Origin: Streptomyces sp. NRRL S-646
GTDB taxonomy: Bacteria; Actinomycetota; Actinomycetes; Streptomycetales; Streptomycetaceae
Assembly (NCBI RefSeq): GCF_000720765.1
Contig: NZ_JODC01000014.1
Coordinates: 1 to 64,000, forward strand
Reading direction: 5' to 3'
DNA length: 64,000 bases
This document shows positions 18,422-27,201 of the stretch, piece after piece; positions within the stretch are counted from its first letter, which is position 1, and the number at the start of each line of letters is the position of its first letter. The translations under genes were made by a program, and so were the position numbers. The notes beneath the pieces are model-generated. The model was not told the origin of the DNA. It worked only from the letters and a program-made list of their open reading frames with translations, and searched no databases.

Positions 18422-19048
18422 TCAGTCCAGCCAGTGGTGCCGCCCGATGCTGATCAGCCGCATCTGGCGGCTCGCGACCTGCGCCACGCGCTCCCGGTCC
18501 TCCTTGGCGCCCTCCAGGGCCTCCAGGAACAGCGAGGCGGTGATCAGCATCTGGTCCACGTACAGATGGGCCAGCATGAGAAGGTCGTCGTCGCTCCAGC
18601 CCTCGGACTCCGGGTCCTTGGCGAGCTCGCCCTTCACCTCCTCGGCGAACCGGGCCAGTTGGTCCCGGATGGCCTCGCGCACCGGCTGGACCCCGCCGTG
18701 TCGCTCGCGGGCGATGAAGCGGACATGGGCGGGGTACCCGTCCACATGGCCGGCGATCAACTCGATGGCGCGCGCTATGCGTTCCTCGCTGGAGTCGGCC
18801 GCGGACACCGTCGTCCGGATCATCGGGTGCAGGCTGCCCAGTGCCTCCTCGACCAGGGCCACGCCGAGATCCGCAGTGGAGCGGAAGTGGCGGTAGAAGG
18901 CGGTCGGGGCGACGCCCACGGCGCGCGTGACCTCGCGCAGGCCCAGACTGCTCAGGCTCTGCTCCTCCAGCAGACCGAGCGCCGCGTCCAGGAGCGCCTG
19001 CCGGGTCTTCTGCTTCTGGGCCTGCCGGATGCCGAGAGTGTGACTCAT
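18422..19048 (-). CDS. TetR/AcrR-family transcriptional regulator
   Basis: This 208-residue protein has a TetR N-terminal DNA-binding domain (about 12-60): [18 protein letters not shown], then GLREVTRAVGVAPTAFYRHF as the turn and recognition helix. The C-terminal ligand domain contains ERIARAIELIAGHVDGYPAH and LMLAHLYVDQMLITASLFLEAL, resembling the FabR/fatty-acid type. The ATG at 19048 lies six bases from an imperfect palindrome that is a good candidate operator. It is divergent from two small membrane-protein genes and probably represses itself and perhaps them. The ligand is unknown. Confidence 0.9.
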   Translation of the reverse strand: MSHTLGIRQAQKQKTRQALLDAALGLLEEQSLSSLGLREVTRAVGVAPTAFYRHFRSTADLGVALVEEALGSLHPMIRTTVSAADSSEERIARAIELIAGHVDGYPAHVRFIARERHGGVQPVREAIRDQLARFAEEVKGELAKDPESEGWSDDDLLMLAHLYVDQMLITASLFLEALEGAKEDRERVAQVASRQMRLISIGRHHWLD

Positions 19049-19053
19049 GTCAT

Positions 19054-19104
19054 CCAGTTAACAACTGTTCTCTGGATTTGGAAAGCCGTCGGGCGCGCTA
19101 GACT
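19054..19104. promoter_or_regulatory. Candidate TetR operator and divergent promoter
   Basis: The palindrome at 19054-19075 (CCAG..AACA..TGTT..CTGG, 8 of 11 base pairs symmetric) abuts the TetR start. A related sequence, TGAACAAGTGTTAC, lies at 19116-19129. On the plus strand TTGGAA at 19078 and TAGACT at 19099 could be the -35 and -10 of the small-gene operon, with a short 15-base spacer. All of this was judged by eye. Confidence 0.4.
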
Positions 19105-19194
19105 CTGTAGTCAGTGAACAAGTGTTACTACAACCGTTCACCGAAACTTAACCAGAGGCGCCCTCCCGGGGCGCACGGAGGGGGATCGAATCCC

Positions 19195-19356
19195 ATGCTG
19201 TTCCTCGTCGCCGCACTCATGCTGCTCGGCGTCGTCCTGGGCACCGTGGCCCACGCGCCGCTGACCGTCACCGCTCTCGTGGCCGCCGGCATCGCCGTCT
19301 GGCTCGGCATCTTCGCCGCCCGCGAGCGCCACAGCCGCCGCACCTCGGCCAACTGA
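19195..19356 (+). CDS. Small membrane protein (53 aa)
   Basis: This is a 53-residue protein with two hydrophobic segments (LFLVAALMLLGVVLGTVA and VTALVAAGIAVWLGIFAA) and a basic tail RERHSRR, so a two-span membrane peptide with the tail in the cytoplasm is likely. I chose the ATG at 19195, preceded by a GGAGGGGG site; the open frame extends 27 codons upstream but with hydrophilic, unlikely sequence. It is followed after 37 bases by another small membrane protein and is divergent from the TetR gene. Its function is unknown. Confidence 0.65.
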   Translation: MLFLVAALMLLGVVLGTVAHAPLTVTALVAAGIAVWLGIFAARERHSRRTSAN

Positions 19357-19393
19357 CCACCCGACCGACGTCCGTCCACTGGAGCTGAGCACG

Positions 19394-19678
19394 ATGCAAC
19401 TCACCGCCCCGGCCACGAGCCGCACCGACACCACCACCCGCAAGCCCGCCCGCGACGCCGACGGCATGGCCGTCGCCTCCTTCATCCTCGGCCTTCTCGG
19501 CCTCCTCGTGCTGAATGTCTTCCTCGGTCCCGTCGCCATCGTCCTGGCCGCCGTCGCCCTCTGGCGCGGCACCACCCGCCGCGGCCGTGCCTACCTGGGT
19601 ATGGCCCTGGGCGTGGCCGACCTGGCGGTCCTGGTGATCGCCATGCAGATGTCCAACACGATTTCGTGGAGCCTGTGA
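19394..19678 (+). CDS. DUF4190 membrane protein
   Basis: This 94-residue protein has a Thr/Arg-rich cytoplasmic start and the DUF4190 signature: ADGMAVASFILGLLGLL, a hydrophobic span continuing to GPVAIVLAAVALWRG, then a TRRGRAYLGMALGVADLAVLV second span. Members of this family are small two-span proteins of unknown function common in actinobacteria. It probably forms an operon with the preceding 53-residue protein, and possibly shares TetR control. Confidence 0.8.
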   Translation: MQLTAPATSRTDTTTRKPARDADGMAVASFILGLLGLLVLNVFLGPVAIVLAAVALWRGTTRRGRAYLGMALGVADLAVLVIAMQMSNTISWSL

Positions 19679-19797
19679 CCCCGAGGCGCACACCATGACG
19701 AACGGCCGACCTCCCCGAGGACGACGGGGCCCGGTCGCCGAACCGCCCGGCCTGGACGTACGGCCGACGACGGGGGCCCCGTAGAATCGGCCCCACC

Positions 19798-20961
19798 ATG
19801 GCTTACCTCGACCACGCCGCGACCACCCCGATGCTCCCCGAGGCAGTCGAGGCGATGACCGCCCAGCTGAGCGTCACGGGCAACGCCTCCTCCCTCCACG
19901 CCTCCGGCCGGCAGGCCCGCCGTACCGTCGAGGAGGCCCGAGAGGCCCTCGCGGAAGCGCTCGGCGCCCGCCCCAGCGAGGTCGTTCTCACCTCCGGCGG
20001 CACCGAGGCCGACAACCTCGCCGTGAAGGGCCTGTACTGGTCCCGCCGCGACGCCGACCCGAACCGCACCCGCGTCCTCGCCAGCCCCGTCGAGCACCAC
20101 GCCGTCCTCGACGCCGTGCACTGGCTCGGCGAACACGAGGGCGCCACCGTCGAGTACCTCCCGGTCGACCCGTACGGACGGGTCCACCCCGAGGCGCTGC
20201 GCGAGGCCATTGCCCGCAACCCCGACGACGTGGCCCTGGCCACCGTGATGTGGGCGAACAATGAGATCGGCACGGTCATGCCGGTCCGTGAACTCGCCGA
20301 CGTGGCAGGGGAGTTCGGTATCCCGCTGCACGCCGACGCGGTCCAGGCCTTCGGCCAGGTCCCGGTCGAGTTCGCCGCCTCCGGTCTCGCCGCGATGACG
20401 GTCTCCGGGCACAAGATCGGCGGCCCGTACGGCATCGGTGCCCTGGTGCTGGGCCGCGAGTACACCCCCGTACCGGTCCTGCACGGCGGCGGCCAGGAGC
20501 GCCACGTCCGCTCCGGCACCCTCGACGTCCCCGCCGTCGCCTCCTTCGCGGTGGCCGGACGCCTCGCCGCCGAGCAGCGCGAGTGGTTCGAGCGGGAGAT
20601 CGGCGCCCTGCGCGACAGCCTGGTCGAGGCCGTCCGGACGGCGGTTCCGGAGGCGATCCTCGGCGGCGACCCGGTGGACCGCCTCCCTGCCAACGCCCAC
20701 TTCACCTTCCCCGGCTGCGAGGGCGACTCCCTGTTGCTGCTCCTCGACGCCCAGGGCATCGAGTGCTCCACCGGTTCCGCCTGCACCGCGGGCGTCGCCC
20801 AGCCCAGCCACGTCCTGCTGGCCACCGGCACCGACCCCGACCTGGCCCGCGGCACCCTCCGCTTCTCCCTCGGCCACACCTCCACGGAGGCCGACGTCGA
20901 GGCCCTCGCGAAGGCGATCGGCCCCGCGGTCGAGCGTGCGCGCGCCGCGGGGCTGACCTGA
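19798..20961 (+). CDS. Cysteine desulfurase (IscS/NifS-like)
   Basis: This 387-residue PLP enzyme removes sulfur from cysteine as a protein persulfide. The PLP lysine is K206 in [14 protein letters not shown], and the catalytic cysteine is C329 in STGSACTAG. The start [11 protein letters not shown] and the [11 protein letters not shown] motif are typical. With mnmA about 2.4 kb downstream on the same strand, the likely job is to deliver sulfur for tRNA 2-thiouridine synthesis, as in other actinobacteria; supply to other pathways is possible. The 3' end nearly meets the convergent multicopper oxidase gene (21 bases apart). Confidence 0.95.
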   Translation: MAYLDHAATTPMLPEAVEAMTAQLSVTGNASSLHASGRQARRTVEEAREALAEALGARPSEVVLTSGGTEADNLAVKGLYWSRRDADPNRTRVLASPVEHHAVLDAVHWLGEHEGATVEYLPVDPYGRVHPEALREAIARNPDDVALATVMWANNEIGTVMPVRELADVAGEFGIPLHADAVQAFGQVPVEFAASGLAAMTVSGHKIGGPYGIGALVLGREYTPVPVLHGGGQERHVRSGTLDVPAVASFAVAGRLAAEQREWFEREIGALRDSLVEAVRTAVPEAILGGDPVDRLPANAHFTFPGCEGDSLLLLLDAQGIECSTGSACTAGVAQPSHVLLATGTDPDLARGTLRFSLGHTSTEADVEALAKAIGPAVERARAAGLT

Positions 20962-20982
20962 CGGTGACCGCCTGACCCGTAA

Positions 20983-22506
20983 CTAGCTGTCCGTCACCAT
21001 GAGGGACGCCATCATCCCCTCGTCCTCGTGCTGCAGCAGATGGCAGTGGAGCATGTACATGTAGGTGTCGTCGGAGAAGTCCGTGAACTCCATGGCGATC
21101 TTGATGGTTCCGCCGCCGACCACCTCGTACGTGTCGAACCAGCCGAGGTCGACCCCGGTCGGATCCTCACCGTTGACGGAGATCAACTGGTACGGCACGT
21201 CGTGCAGATGGAACGAGTGCTCCAGCTGGGTGTTGTTCTTGATCGTCCAGATCTCCTTGGAGCCCAGCGTGGTGCTGATCATGGCCATGGACGACATGCT
21301 CGTGCCGACCGAACCGTCGATCGTCATCGATGTGCCGCTCTGGCCGAGCGTGATGGTCCGGGCGGTGAAGTCGCTGGTGTCGTACCGGTCGATCGTGTTG
21401 AGCGAGCTCGGCAGGTCGTCCGGCGTGTCGGTGCCGGACGCCGTGATCGCGAGGACGTCGTAGGTGCCGCTGCCGCCGCGCACCCAGCCGGTGGTGACGA
21501 CGGCCTGGAGCGTGACGGCGTCCGACAGGTCCAGCACGAACTCCGCGCGGGCCCCGGCCACCAGCCGGATGCTGGTCACTTCGGTGGCCGCAGTGAGATA
21601 GCCCTGGTCGGTGGCGATCTGGTCGAGGTTGCCGCCGTCGCTGCGCTGGATGGTGATGATGTCGGACGGCGAGGCGTTGAGGACGCGGAACCGGGTGCGG
21701 GTCTTGGCCGCCGTGAAGGTGAGCGTGGTGTCGTCGACGTTGGTGCCGTTGAGCAGGAGCGGGAAGCTCAGGCCGCTGCTCAGGTAGCCGGTCAGGTCGT
21801 ACTTGAGGGCGCCCGCGCTGTCGGCGGCCAGGCTCTGGAAGATCAGCGGGATGTCGTCGGTGCCGTAGGTGCTGGGGAGGTCCGAGGACGCGGTCGAGTC
21901 GTCCTCGACGATGATCATGCCGGCCAGGCCGTGCACGGCCTGCTTGGCCGTGGTGCCCAGGGCGTGCGGGTGGTACCAGAGCGTCTTGGCGTCGTCCTTG
22001 ACCGTGAACGTCGGGGACCAGGTCTCCCCGTCGGCGAAGGCGACCTGGGGGCCGCCGTCCATCTTGGCCGGGACGTGGGCGCCGTGGAAGTGGACGGTGG
22101 TGTCCTCGCCCAGGCTGTTGGTGATGTTGAGCAGGACCGTGTCGCCGCTGGTCCACTTCAGGGTGGGACCGAGGAAGGACTGGTTGTAGCCCATCGTGTC
22201 GCTGGTGACCCCGGAGAGCACCTCGGCGGTACCGGTCTTCGCCTCCAGCGTGAACGTGGTGGTGCCGTCGGAGGTGGTGCCCTCCAGCAGGTCCGGGACG
22301 GTCAGGGTGGCGGTGGTGGTCGCGGCGCTCGCCCTGCTCCTGCCCGCCTCGGTCAGCAGGGTGAAGGCGGCCCCGGCCCCGGCGACGGCCCCGAGGCCGA
22401 CTCCGGCCATGCCGCCGAGGAACCTGCGCCGGTGCATGCCTTTGCCCTTGCGGGTGTCCTCGCCGTGTCCGCCCGTGCCCGAGCCGGGCTCTGTGGTGTG
22501 AGTCAT
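20983..22506 (-). CDS. TAT-exported multicopper oxidase (CueO/bilirubin-oxidase-like)
   Basis: This 507-residue exported oxidase has a twin-arginine signal (HRRRFLGGMAGVGLGAVAGA). All four copper-binding blocks are present: HFHGAHVP and WYHPHALG near the N-terminal domain, then LEHSFHLHDVPYQL and the C-terminal YMLHCHLLQHEDEGMM, which includes the type 1 copper Cys, His and axial Met. It should couple one-electron substrate oxidation to reduction of oxygen at the cell surface, for example of cuprous ions, phenolics or other small molecules. I chose the ATG at 22506; the frame stays open far upstream but there reads antisense of the amidase gene. It is cotranscribable with the upstream amidase. 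Confidence 0.93.
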   Translation of the reverse strand: MTHTTEPGSGTGGHGEDTRKGKGMHRRRFLGGMAGVGLGAVAGAGAAFTLLTEAGRSRASAATTTATLTVPDLLEGTTSDGTTTFTLEAKTGTAEVLSGVTSDTMGYNQSFLGPTLKWTSGDTVLLNITNSLGEDTTVHFHGAHVPAKMDGGPQVAFADGETWSPTFTVKDDAKTLWYHPHALGTTAKQAVHGLAGMIIVEDDSTASSDLPSTYGTDDIPLIFQSLAADSAGALKYDLTGYLSSGLSFPLLLNGTNVDDTTLTFTAAKTRTRFRVLNASPSDIITIQRSDGGNLDQIATDQGYLTAATEVTSIRLVAGARAEFVLDLSDAVTLQAVVTTGWVRGGSGTYDVLAITASGTDTPDDLPSSLNTIDRYDTSDFTARTITLGQSGTSMTIDGSVGTSMSSMAMISTTLGSKEIWTIKNNTQLEHSFHLHDVPYQLISVNGEDPTGVDLGWFDTYEVVGGGTIKIAMEFTDFSDDTYMYMLHCHLLQHEDEGMMASLMVTDS

Positions 22507-22691
22507 GGGCGGGATCGTTGAACCAAGGACTGTGTGAGGACTGGGCCGAAGTTGGGAAGAGGCCGCGCCGGCTGTGAAGGCGCCCTGAGCGTCCGCCTCA
22601 CCCAACTGCCCTGAAAAAAGGCCAAGTTGAAGAAGGCCAGATCGCGCACGGCGTGGGGGACGCAACGGACACGTCGTCCCGGCGGAAGGCT

Positions 22692-23351
22692 TTACGACTT
22701 CGTTGTCTTCGCCGACCGCACCAGTCGCATGTACCGGTCCCAGTCCCAGTACCGCCCCGGGTCGGTGTGATCCGTCCCCGGCACCTCCACGTGCCCGATG
22801 ATGTGCTCCCGGTCGACGGGTATGCCGTACCGCTTGCAGATCCCCGCCGTCAGCCGCGCCGAGGAGGCGTACATCGCGTCCGTGAAGGAGGATCTGCGCT
22901 CCACGAAGCCCTCGTGCTCGATGCCGACACTGCGTTCGTTGTACTCGCGGTTGCCCGCCTGGAACGCCACGTCCAGCTCGCGGATCATCTGTGTGATGTG
23001 CCCGTCCTGGCGGACGATGTAGTGGGCCGCGGCCTTGTGGTCCGGATCCTGGAAGGCCTTGACCGCGCTCGCGAAGCCGCCCTGGGTGACATGGATGATC
23101 ACCCGGTCTATCGAGTAGTCGTCCGGCCGGTCGGCCCGCCGGTAGTTCGCCGACGAGGCCGCGAGCCACTGCGCACCCCGGAAGTCGACCGCACCCGGGG
23201 TGCGTGGCTTCTCCACCCCCGGCAGCCGCCACCACAGGTGCGACAGCTCCTCACGCGCCAGCACGGCCGTGCCTACGGCGGCCGCCGCCCCGCCCACCAG
23301 CAGCGCGCGGCGCCCGATCCGCCGGTCCGAGTCACTCCTGCTCGCCCCCAT
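22692..23351 (-). CDS. Exported N-acetylmuramoyl-L-alanine amidase (Amidase_2 family)
   Basis: This 219-residue protein has an N-terminal signal containing an RRIGRRALLVGG twin-arginine-like motif and a long Ala-rich core. The amidase_2/PGRP domain follows (about 65-205). Zinc-ligand positions fit IIHVTQGG at the N-terminal side and HIIGHVEVPGTDHTDPG at the C-terminal side, with SVGIEHEGF between them. It cleaves the bond between muramic acid and the stem peptide of peptidoglycan. The ATG at 23351 leaves about 60 bases to the divergent mnmA gene. The multicopper oxidase follows 185 bases downstream on the same strand. Confidence 0.9.
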   Translation of the reverse strand: MGASRSDSDRRIGRRALLVGGAAAAVGTAVLAREELSHLWWRLPGVEKPRTPGAVDFRGAQWLAASSANYRRADRPDDYSIDRVIIHVTQGGFASAVKAFQDPDHKAAAHYIVRQDGHITQMIRELDVAFQAGNREYNERSVGIEHEGFVERRSSFTDAMYASSARLTAGICKRYGIPVDREHIIGHVEVPGTDHTDPGRYWDWDRYMRLVRSAKTTKS

Positions 23352-23411
23352 GTGATCACCAACGGATACTCGTGGGCTCCGGTTCCCGCGTCCCCGTACT
23401 CTTGAAGGGCT

Positions 23412-24548
23412 ATGACTGACACCTCGCAGCGCCCCCGCCCTCTTCGCGTACTCGCCGCCATGTCCGGCGGAGTCGACTCCGCCGTCGCCGCCGCCCGCGC
23501 CGCCGAAGCCGGCCACGACGTGACCGGCGTCCACCTCGCACTCTCCGCGAACCCGCAATCCTTCCGCACGGGCGCGCGCGGCTGTTGCACCATCGAGGAC
23601 TCGCGCGACGCCCGCCGCGCCGCGGACGTCATCGGCATCCCGTTCTACGTCTGGGACCTCGCCGACCGCTTCCGCGAGGACGTGGTCGAGGACTTCGTCG
23701 CCGAGTACGAGGCCGGACGCACCCCGAACCCGTGCCTGCGCTGCAACGAGAAGATCAAGTTCGCGGCCCTGCTGGACAAGGCCCTCGCGCTCGGCTTCGA
23801 CGCCGTCTGCACCGGCCACTACGCCCAGGTGATCGTGAACGAGGACGGCACCCGCGAGCTGCACCGCGCCTCCGACATGGCCAAGGACCAGTCGTACGTC
23901 CTCGGCGTCCTGGACGAGAAGCAGCTGGCGCACGCCCTCTTCCCGCTCGGCGACACGGTGACGACCAAGGACGAGATCCGTGCCGAGGCCGAGCGCCGCG
24001 GTCTCGCGGTTGCCAAGAAGCCCGACTCGCACGACATCTGCTTCATCGCCGACGGCGACACCCAGGGGTTCCTGGCGAACCGGCTCGGCAAGGCCGAGGG
24101 CGACATCGTCGACGAGTCCGGCGCCAAGCTGGGCACCCACGAGGGCGCGTACGGCTTCACCATCGGCCAGCGCAAGGGCCTGCGCATCGGCACCCCGGCA
24201 CCCGACGGCAAGCCGCGCTACGTCCTCGACATCTCGCCGGTGAACAACACGGTGACGGTCGGCCCGGCCGACGCCCTGGACGTGACCGCCCTGACCGCGA
24301 TCAAGCCCCGCTGGTGCGGCACCGCCCCCTCCGGCCCCGGCACCTACACCGCCCAGCTCCGCGCCCACGGCGGCGAGACCGAGGTCACCGCCGAACTGGT
24401 CGACGCCACCCTGGAGGTCTCCTTCGCGGAGCCGGTCCGCGGTGTCGCCCCCGGCCAGGCGATCGTGCTGTACGACGGCACGCGCGTGGTGGGCTCGGCG
24501 ACGATCGCGACGACCACGCGCGCGAGGACGACGACTTCGGTCGCCTGA
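23412..24548 (+). CDS. mnmA: tRNA-specific 2-thiouridylase
   Basis: This 378-residue enzyme places sulfur on wobble uridine 34 of tRNAs for Lys, Glu and Gln. The PP-loop ATP motif is [14 protein letters not shown] (from residue 17). The two catalytic cysteines are C108 in [13 protein letters not shown] and C210 in [11 protein letters not shown], both in the expected setting. The [11 protein letters not shown] and later AQLRAHGGE segments fit the C-terminal domains. The sulfur donor is likely the cysteine desulfurase at 19.8 kb. It ends only six bases before the stop of the convergent GT-C-type gene. Confidence 0.96.
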   Translation: MTDTSQRPRPLRVLAAMSGGVDSAVAAARAAEAGHDVTGVHLALSANPQSFRTGARGCCTIEDSRDARRAADVIGIPFYVWDLADRFREDVVEDFVAEYEAGRTPNPCLRCNEKIKFAALLDKALALGFDAVCTGHYAQVIVNEDGTRELHRASDMAKDQSYVLGVLDEKQLAHALFPLGDTVTTKDEIRAEAERRGLAVAKKPDSHDICFIADGDTQGFLANRLGKAEGDIVDESGAKLGTHEGAYGFTIGQRKGLRIGTPAPDGKPRYVLDISPVNNTVTVGPADALDVTALTAIKPRWCGTAPSGPGTYTAQLRAHGGETEVTAELVDATLEVSFAEPVRGVAPGQAIVLYDGTRVVGSATIATTTRARTTTSVA

Positions 24549-24554
24549 CCGGCT

Positions 24555-26189
24555 CTAGGAAGGCGCCCAGAGCTCGAACCGGCTGCTGCCCCAGCCCGCG
24601 GCGTACGGCACCGTGCCGATGAGGCGGTAGCCGGTCGAGTGAACCAGGGCGGCACGGACCGTCGTGCTCTCGCCCGTCGGGTTGCCCCGGTCCAGCACGA
24701 TCAGCGTGAAGTGCCGGTCGGCCACGGCCGCCTTGAAGCCGGCCGCGCCCGTGAGGTGCCGTCCGGAACGGGCCGTGTAGTCGATCGTGTAGGTCGAGTT
24801 CCACTGCTGGTACGAGGTGTCCTTGCCCAGCTCGTAGACCGGCACCTCGTAGGTGTCGGCGAGGTAGCGCCCGTGCGCGTTGACGTACGGGCGCACCGCG
24901 GCCACCAGGCCCCTGGAGTCGGGCCAGGCGTGGAAGTTGTCATAGGCCTGCGACATGCCGCTGGAGAGCAGCACCACGCCCAGGAAGATCGCCCACTGCG
25001 GGTACTTGAAGTGCGCGCCCATCAGCCGGGTGACGCCGACCCCGGCGAGCGGTGCCGCGAAGAACAGGCCGTAGCCGATGTGCTTGTGCAGCGAGACCTC
25101 GGTGTGCAGGTGCAGCTGGTAGGCGGGCGCGAGCAGGGCGGTGCCGACCAGCAGCAGGCCGAGAGCGGACCGCCAGCGGGCCCCCGGCAGGTTCCCGCGC
25201 CAGCCCGGCATCTCGCTCATCCGGCCGGTGCGGACGTACGAGAACGCCCCCACAAGGGCCACGGCGACCGCCAGGCCGCCCCAGCGGGCGCAGTCGCGCA
25301 GGATCTGCCCGGAGGGCGTCGTACCGGCCGCGCGGGCCGTCGTGGTGGACTGGATCGCCGCGAGGTAGCCGGAGGCGTACAGCCCCGCGCCCAGCAGCGC
25401 TGCGGTGACCACGCAGAGCAGCACGCCACGCACCAATGCCCGCGGCAGACCGCGCCGTTGGTAGGCGGTCAGGACGCACAGCAGCACCACGGTGGGCAGA
25501 TACAGCGCCGAGGCGTACTTGACCGCCACGGCGAGCGCGGCGACCGGCGCGGCGAGCAGGGTCAGCAGGGGGTGCGCGTCCGAGGTGCGTACGACGACCC
25601 AGGCGGCCAGCGCCAGCAGGAACAGGGCGAGGGCGTCGTAGGTGGCGAAGTTGCCCATGAACGCCGTGGACTGGGCGATCGCGAAGACACCGGCCGCGCA
25701 CAGGCCCGCCCGCTCGTTGAACAGGCGGCGGGTCAGCGCGTACAGCAGGGACGTGCAGCCCAGCATGCAGGCGAGGCTCAGCGCGCGGGCCCCGGCCAGC
25801 CCGAACACGGAGTCGACGGCGGCCGCCAGGACCGGGTAGAGGACGGGCGCGCCGGAGAAGTAGCTCTCGAAGCCGCCGTAGAGCCTCGTGCCGTGCAGCA
25901 GATGGCCGAGCTCGGCGTGGCCGGCGAACAGGTAGAGCGCCTCGTCCTCGAAGGCCGTGTTCTGCAGGCGCAGCGACAGCGCGGTCTGCATGACCAGCAG
26001 GGCCAGCAGGACCAGTCGACTCACCCAGACGCGGCGCGAGCTGGCCTGGGCCGACCAGCCGGAGTCGGGGACGGGGCGCAGCGTGTAGCCGCCCGGCCGC
26101 AGCACGCGCAGCTGCATCGTCTCGGCGACCCGGCGGCGGGCCTTCGGGCGCGCCACGGGCAGCTGCATGGTCGAGTCGTTCTGCTCCAT
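24555..26189 (-). CDS. GT-C-type membrane glycosyltransferase (ArnT/PMT-like)
   Basis: This 544-residue polytopic membrane protein has about 11-12 hydrophobic spans and a C-terminal extracytoplasmic part. The acidic FEDEALYL motif (E81, D82, E83) sits just after the first span, where GT39/ArnT-like lipid-phosphosugar-dependent transferases hold catalytic acids. The ATG at 26189 (MEQNDSTMQ) is 10 bases after the GH26 gene stop, so it is the last gene of a three-gene operon. It probably transfers a sugar from a polyprenyl phosphate donor to a surface acceptor, perhaps the polymer made by the GT2. Donor and acceptor are unknown. Confidence 0.8.
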   Translation of the reverse strand: MEQNDSTMQLPVARPKARRRVAETMQLRVLRPGGYTLRPVPDSGWSAQASSRRVWVSRLVLLALLVMQTALSLRLQNTAFEDEALYLFAGHAELGHLLHGTRLYGGFESYFSGAPVLYPVLAAAVDSVFGLAGARALSLACMLGCTSLLYALTRRLFNERAGLCAAGVFAIAQSTAFMGNFATYDALALFLLALAAWVVVRTSDAHPLLTLLAAPVAALAVAVKYASALYLPTVVLLCVLTAYQRRGLPRALVRGVLLCVVTAALLGAGLYASGYLAAIQSTTTARAAGTTPSGQILRDCARWGGLAVAVALVGAFSYVRTGRMSEMPGWRGNLPGARWRSALGLLLVGTALLAPAYQLHLHTEVSLHKHIGYGLFFAAPLAGVGVTRLMGAHFKYPQWAIFLGVVLLSSGMSQAYDNFHAWPDSRGLVAAVRPYVNAHGRYLADTYEVPVYELGKDTSYQQWNSTYTIDYTARSGRHLTGAAGFKAAVADRHFTLIVLDRGNPTGESTTVRAALVHSTGYRLIGTVPYAAGWGSSRFELWAPS

Positions 26190-26199
26190 CTGCGGCCCC

Positions 26200-27201
26200 C
26201 TACGGATTGCGGACGTCGAAGCCGAAGGAGCCGTCCGCGGCGGCCTTCCGGAACGCGGCGAGCGACAAGGGGCCGCTGTTGATGCGCCAGTCGGCCTCCT
26301 TCTTGAGGTTGAACCAGACCAGGCCCAGCACGTCGGCACGCGCGCGTACACCCGCGAACAGGTCGGCGATCTGGGTCGGCTTGCTCTCCCCGGCCTGGAC
26401 ACCTGTCTCCGCGATCAGGAACGGCTTGTCGCTGAAGCGGCGGATCTCGGTCATGGTCGGGCCGAAGAGGGTCTTGAAGGTGGTCGGGCCGCTCAGCGCG
26501 TAGTAGCCGACGACGCCCACCCAGTCGACGTACGCGTCACCGGGGTAGTAGGGCTCGAGCCGGACGTCCGGGACCGGGTTGACGACGTTCGGGCTCCACA
26601 CCCAGATGACATCGGCCGCGCCCTCGTCCGTGAACAGGTCGTGGATGTGCCGCCACGCGCGCGCGAAGTCGGCCGCCCTGGTCCTCTTGCTGCCCCAGGG
26701 GTACCAGCCGCCGTTCATCTCGTGCCCGAAGCTCAGCGCGAGCGGCCGGTTGTAGTCGCGCACGGCGTCCGCGAACTCCCGGATGTACGCGTCGTCCTGT
26801 CCGCCGGCGATCTGCGCGGCCGTACGGGAGAAGGGCTCCCAGACCAGGAAGGGAAGTTGGCCGTCGTCCCACACGGCACGGTCGACGTCCGCCTGGAACG
26901 GGTCGCCCCACTTCGCGTAGTACTCACGCAGGTTGGGCTGCTTCCCCGCCTTCCCGGCGAAGGCGGTCACGGGCGCGGAGGCGCGGGGCGAGCCGTTGAA
27001 GGCGACACCGAGGTACTTGCGGTCCGGCTTCAGCAACGGGCGTATGTCGTACGGCGGTCCGCTGTTCTGCGTCTGCTGCTGCGCCTTGGCCGCCGCGGCC
27101 GCGGAGACCTGCGGGGCGGGCGGCGCGCAGGCGGAGACGGCGGCCAGCAGACAGCCGACGAGGGCGAGCAGCAGGAGGCGGGGCCTGGTCGTCCGGCTCA
27201 T
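26200..27201 (-). CDS. GH26-like glycoside hydrolase lipoprotein (endo-mannanase/glucanase type)
   Basis: This 333-residue lipoprotein has signal LLLLALVGCLLAAVS and lipobox Cys25. The catalytic domain follows a short Ala/Gln linker. The acid/base is E161 in GHEMNGGWYPWG and the nucleophile is E265 in FLIAETG, the spacing and motifs of family GH26 beta-mannanases and related endo-glycanases. Anchored outside the membrane, it could trim or release the polymer made by the GT2 next door, much as endoglucanases accompany cellulose-type synthases. Its ATG overlaps the GT2 stop by four bases, so translation is probably coupled. Actual substrate specificity is open. Confidence 0.85.
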   Translation of the reverse strand: MSRTTRPRLLLLALVGCLLAAVSACAPPAPQVSAAAAAKAQQQTQNSGPPYDIRPLLKPDRKYLGVAFNGSPRASAPVTAFAGKAGKQPNLREYYAKWGDPFQADVDRAVWDDGQLPFLVWEPFSRTAAQIAGGQDDAYIREFADAVRDYNRPLALSFGHEMNGGWYPWGSKRTRAADFARAWRHIHDLFTDEGAADVIWVWSPNVVNPVPDVRLEPYYPGDAYVDWVGVVGYYALSGPTTFKTLFGPTMTEIRRFSDKPFLIAETGVQAGESKPTQIADLFAGVRARADVLGLVWFNLKKEADWRINSGPLSLAAFRKAAADGSFGFDVRNP

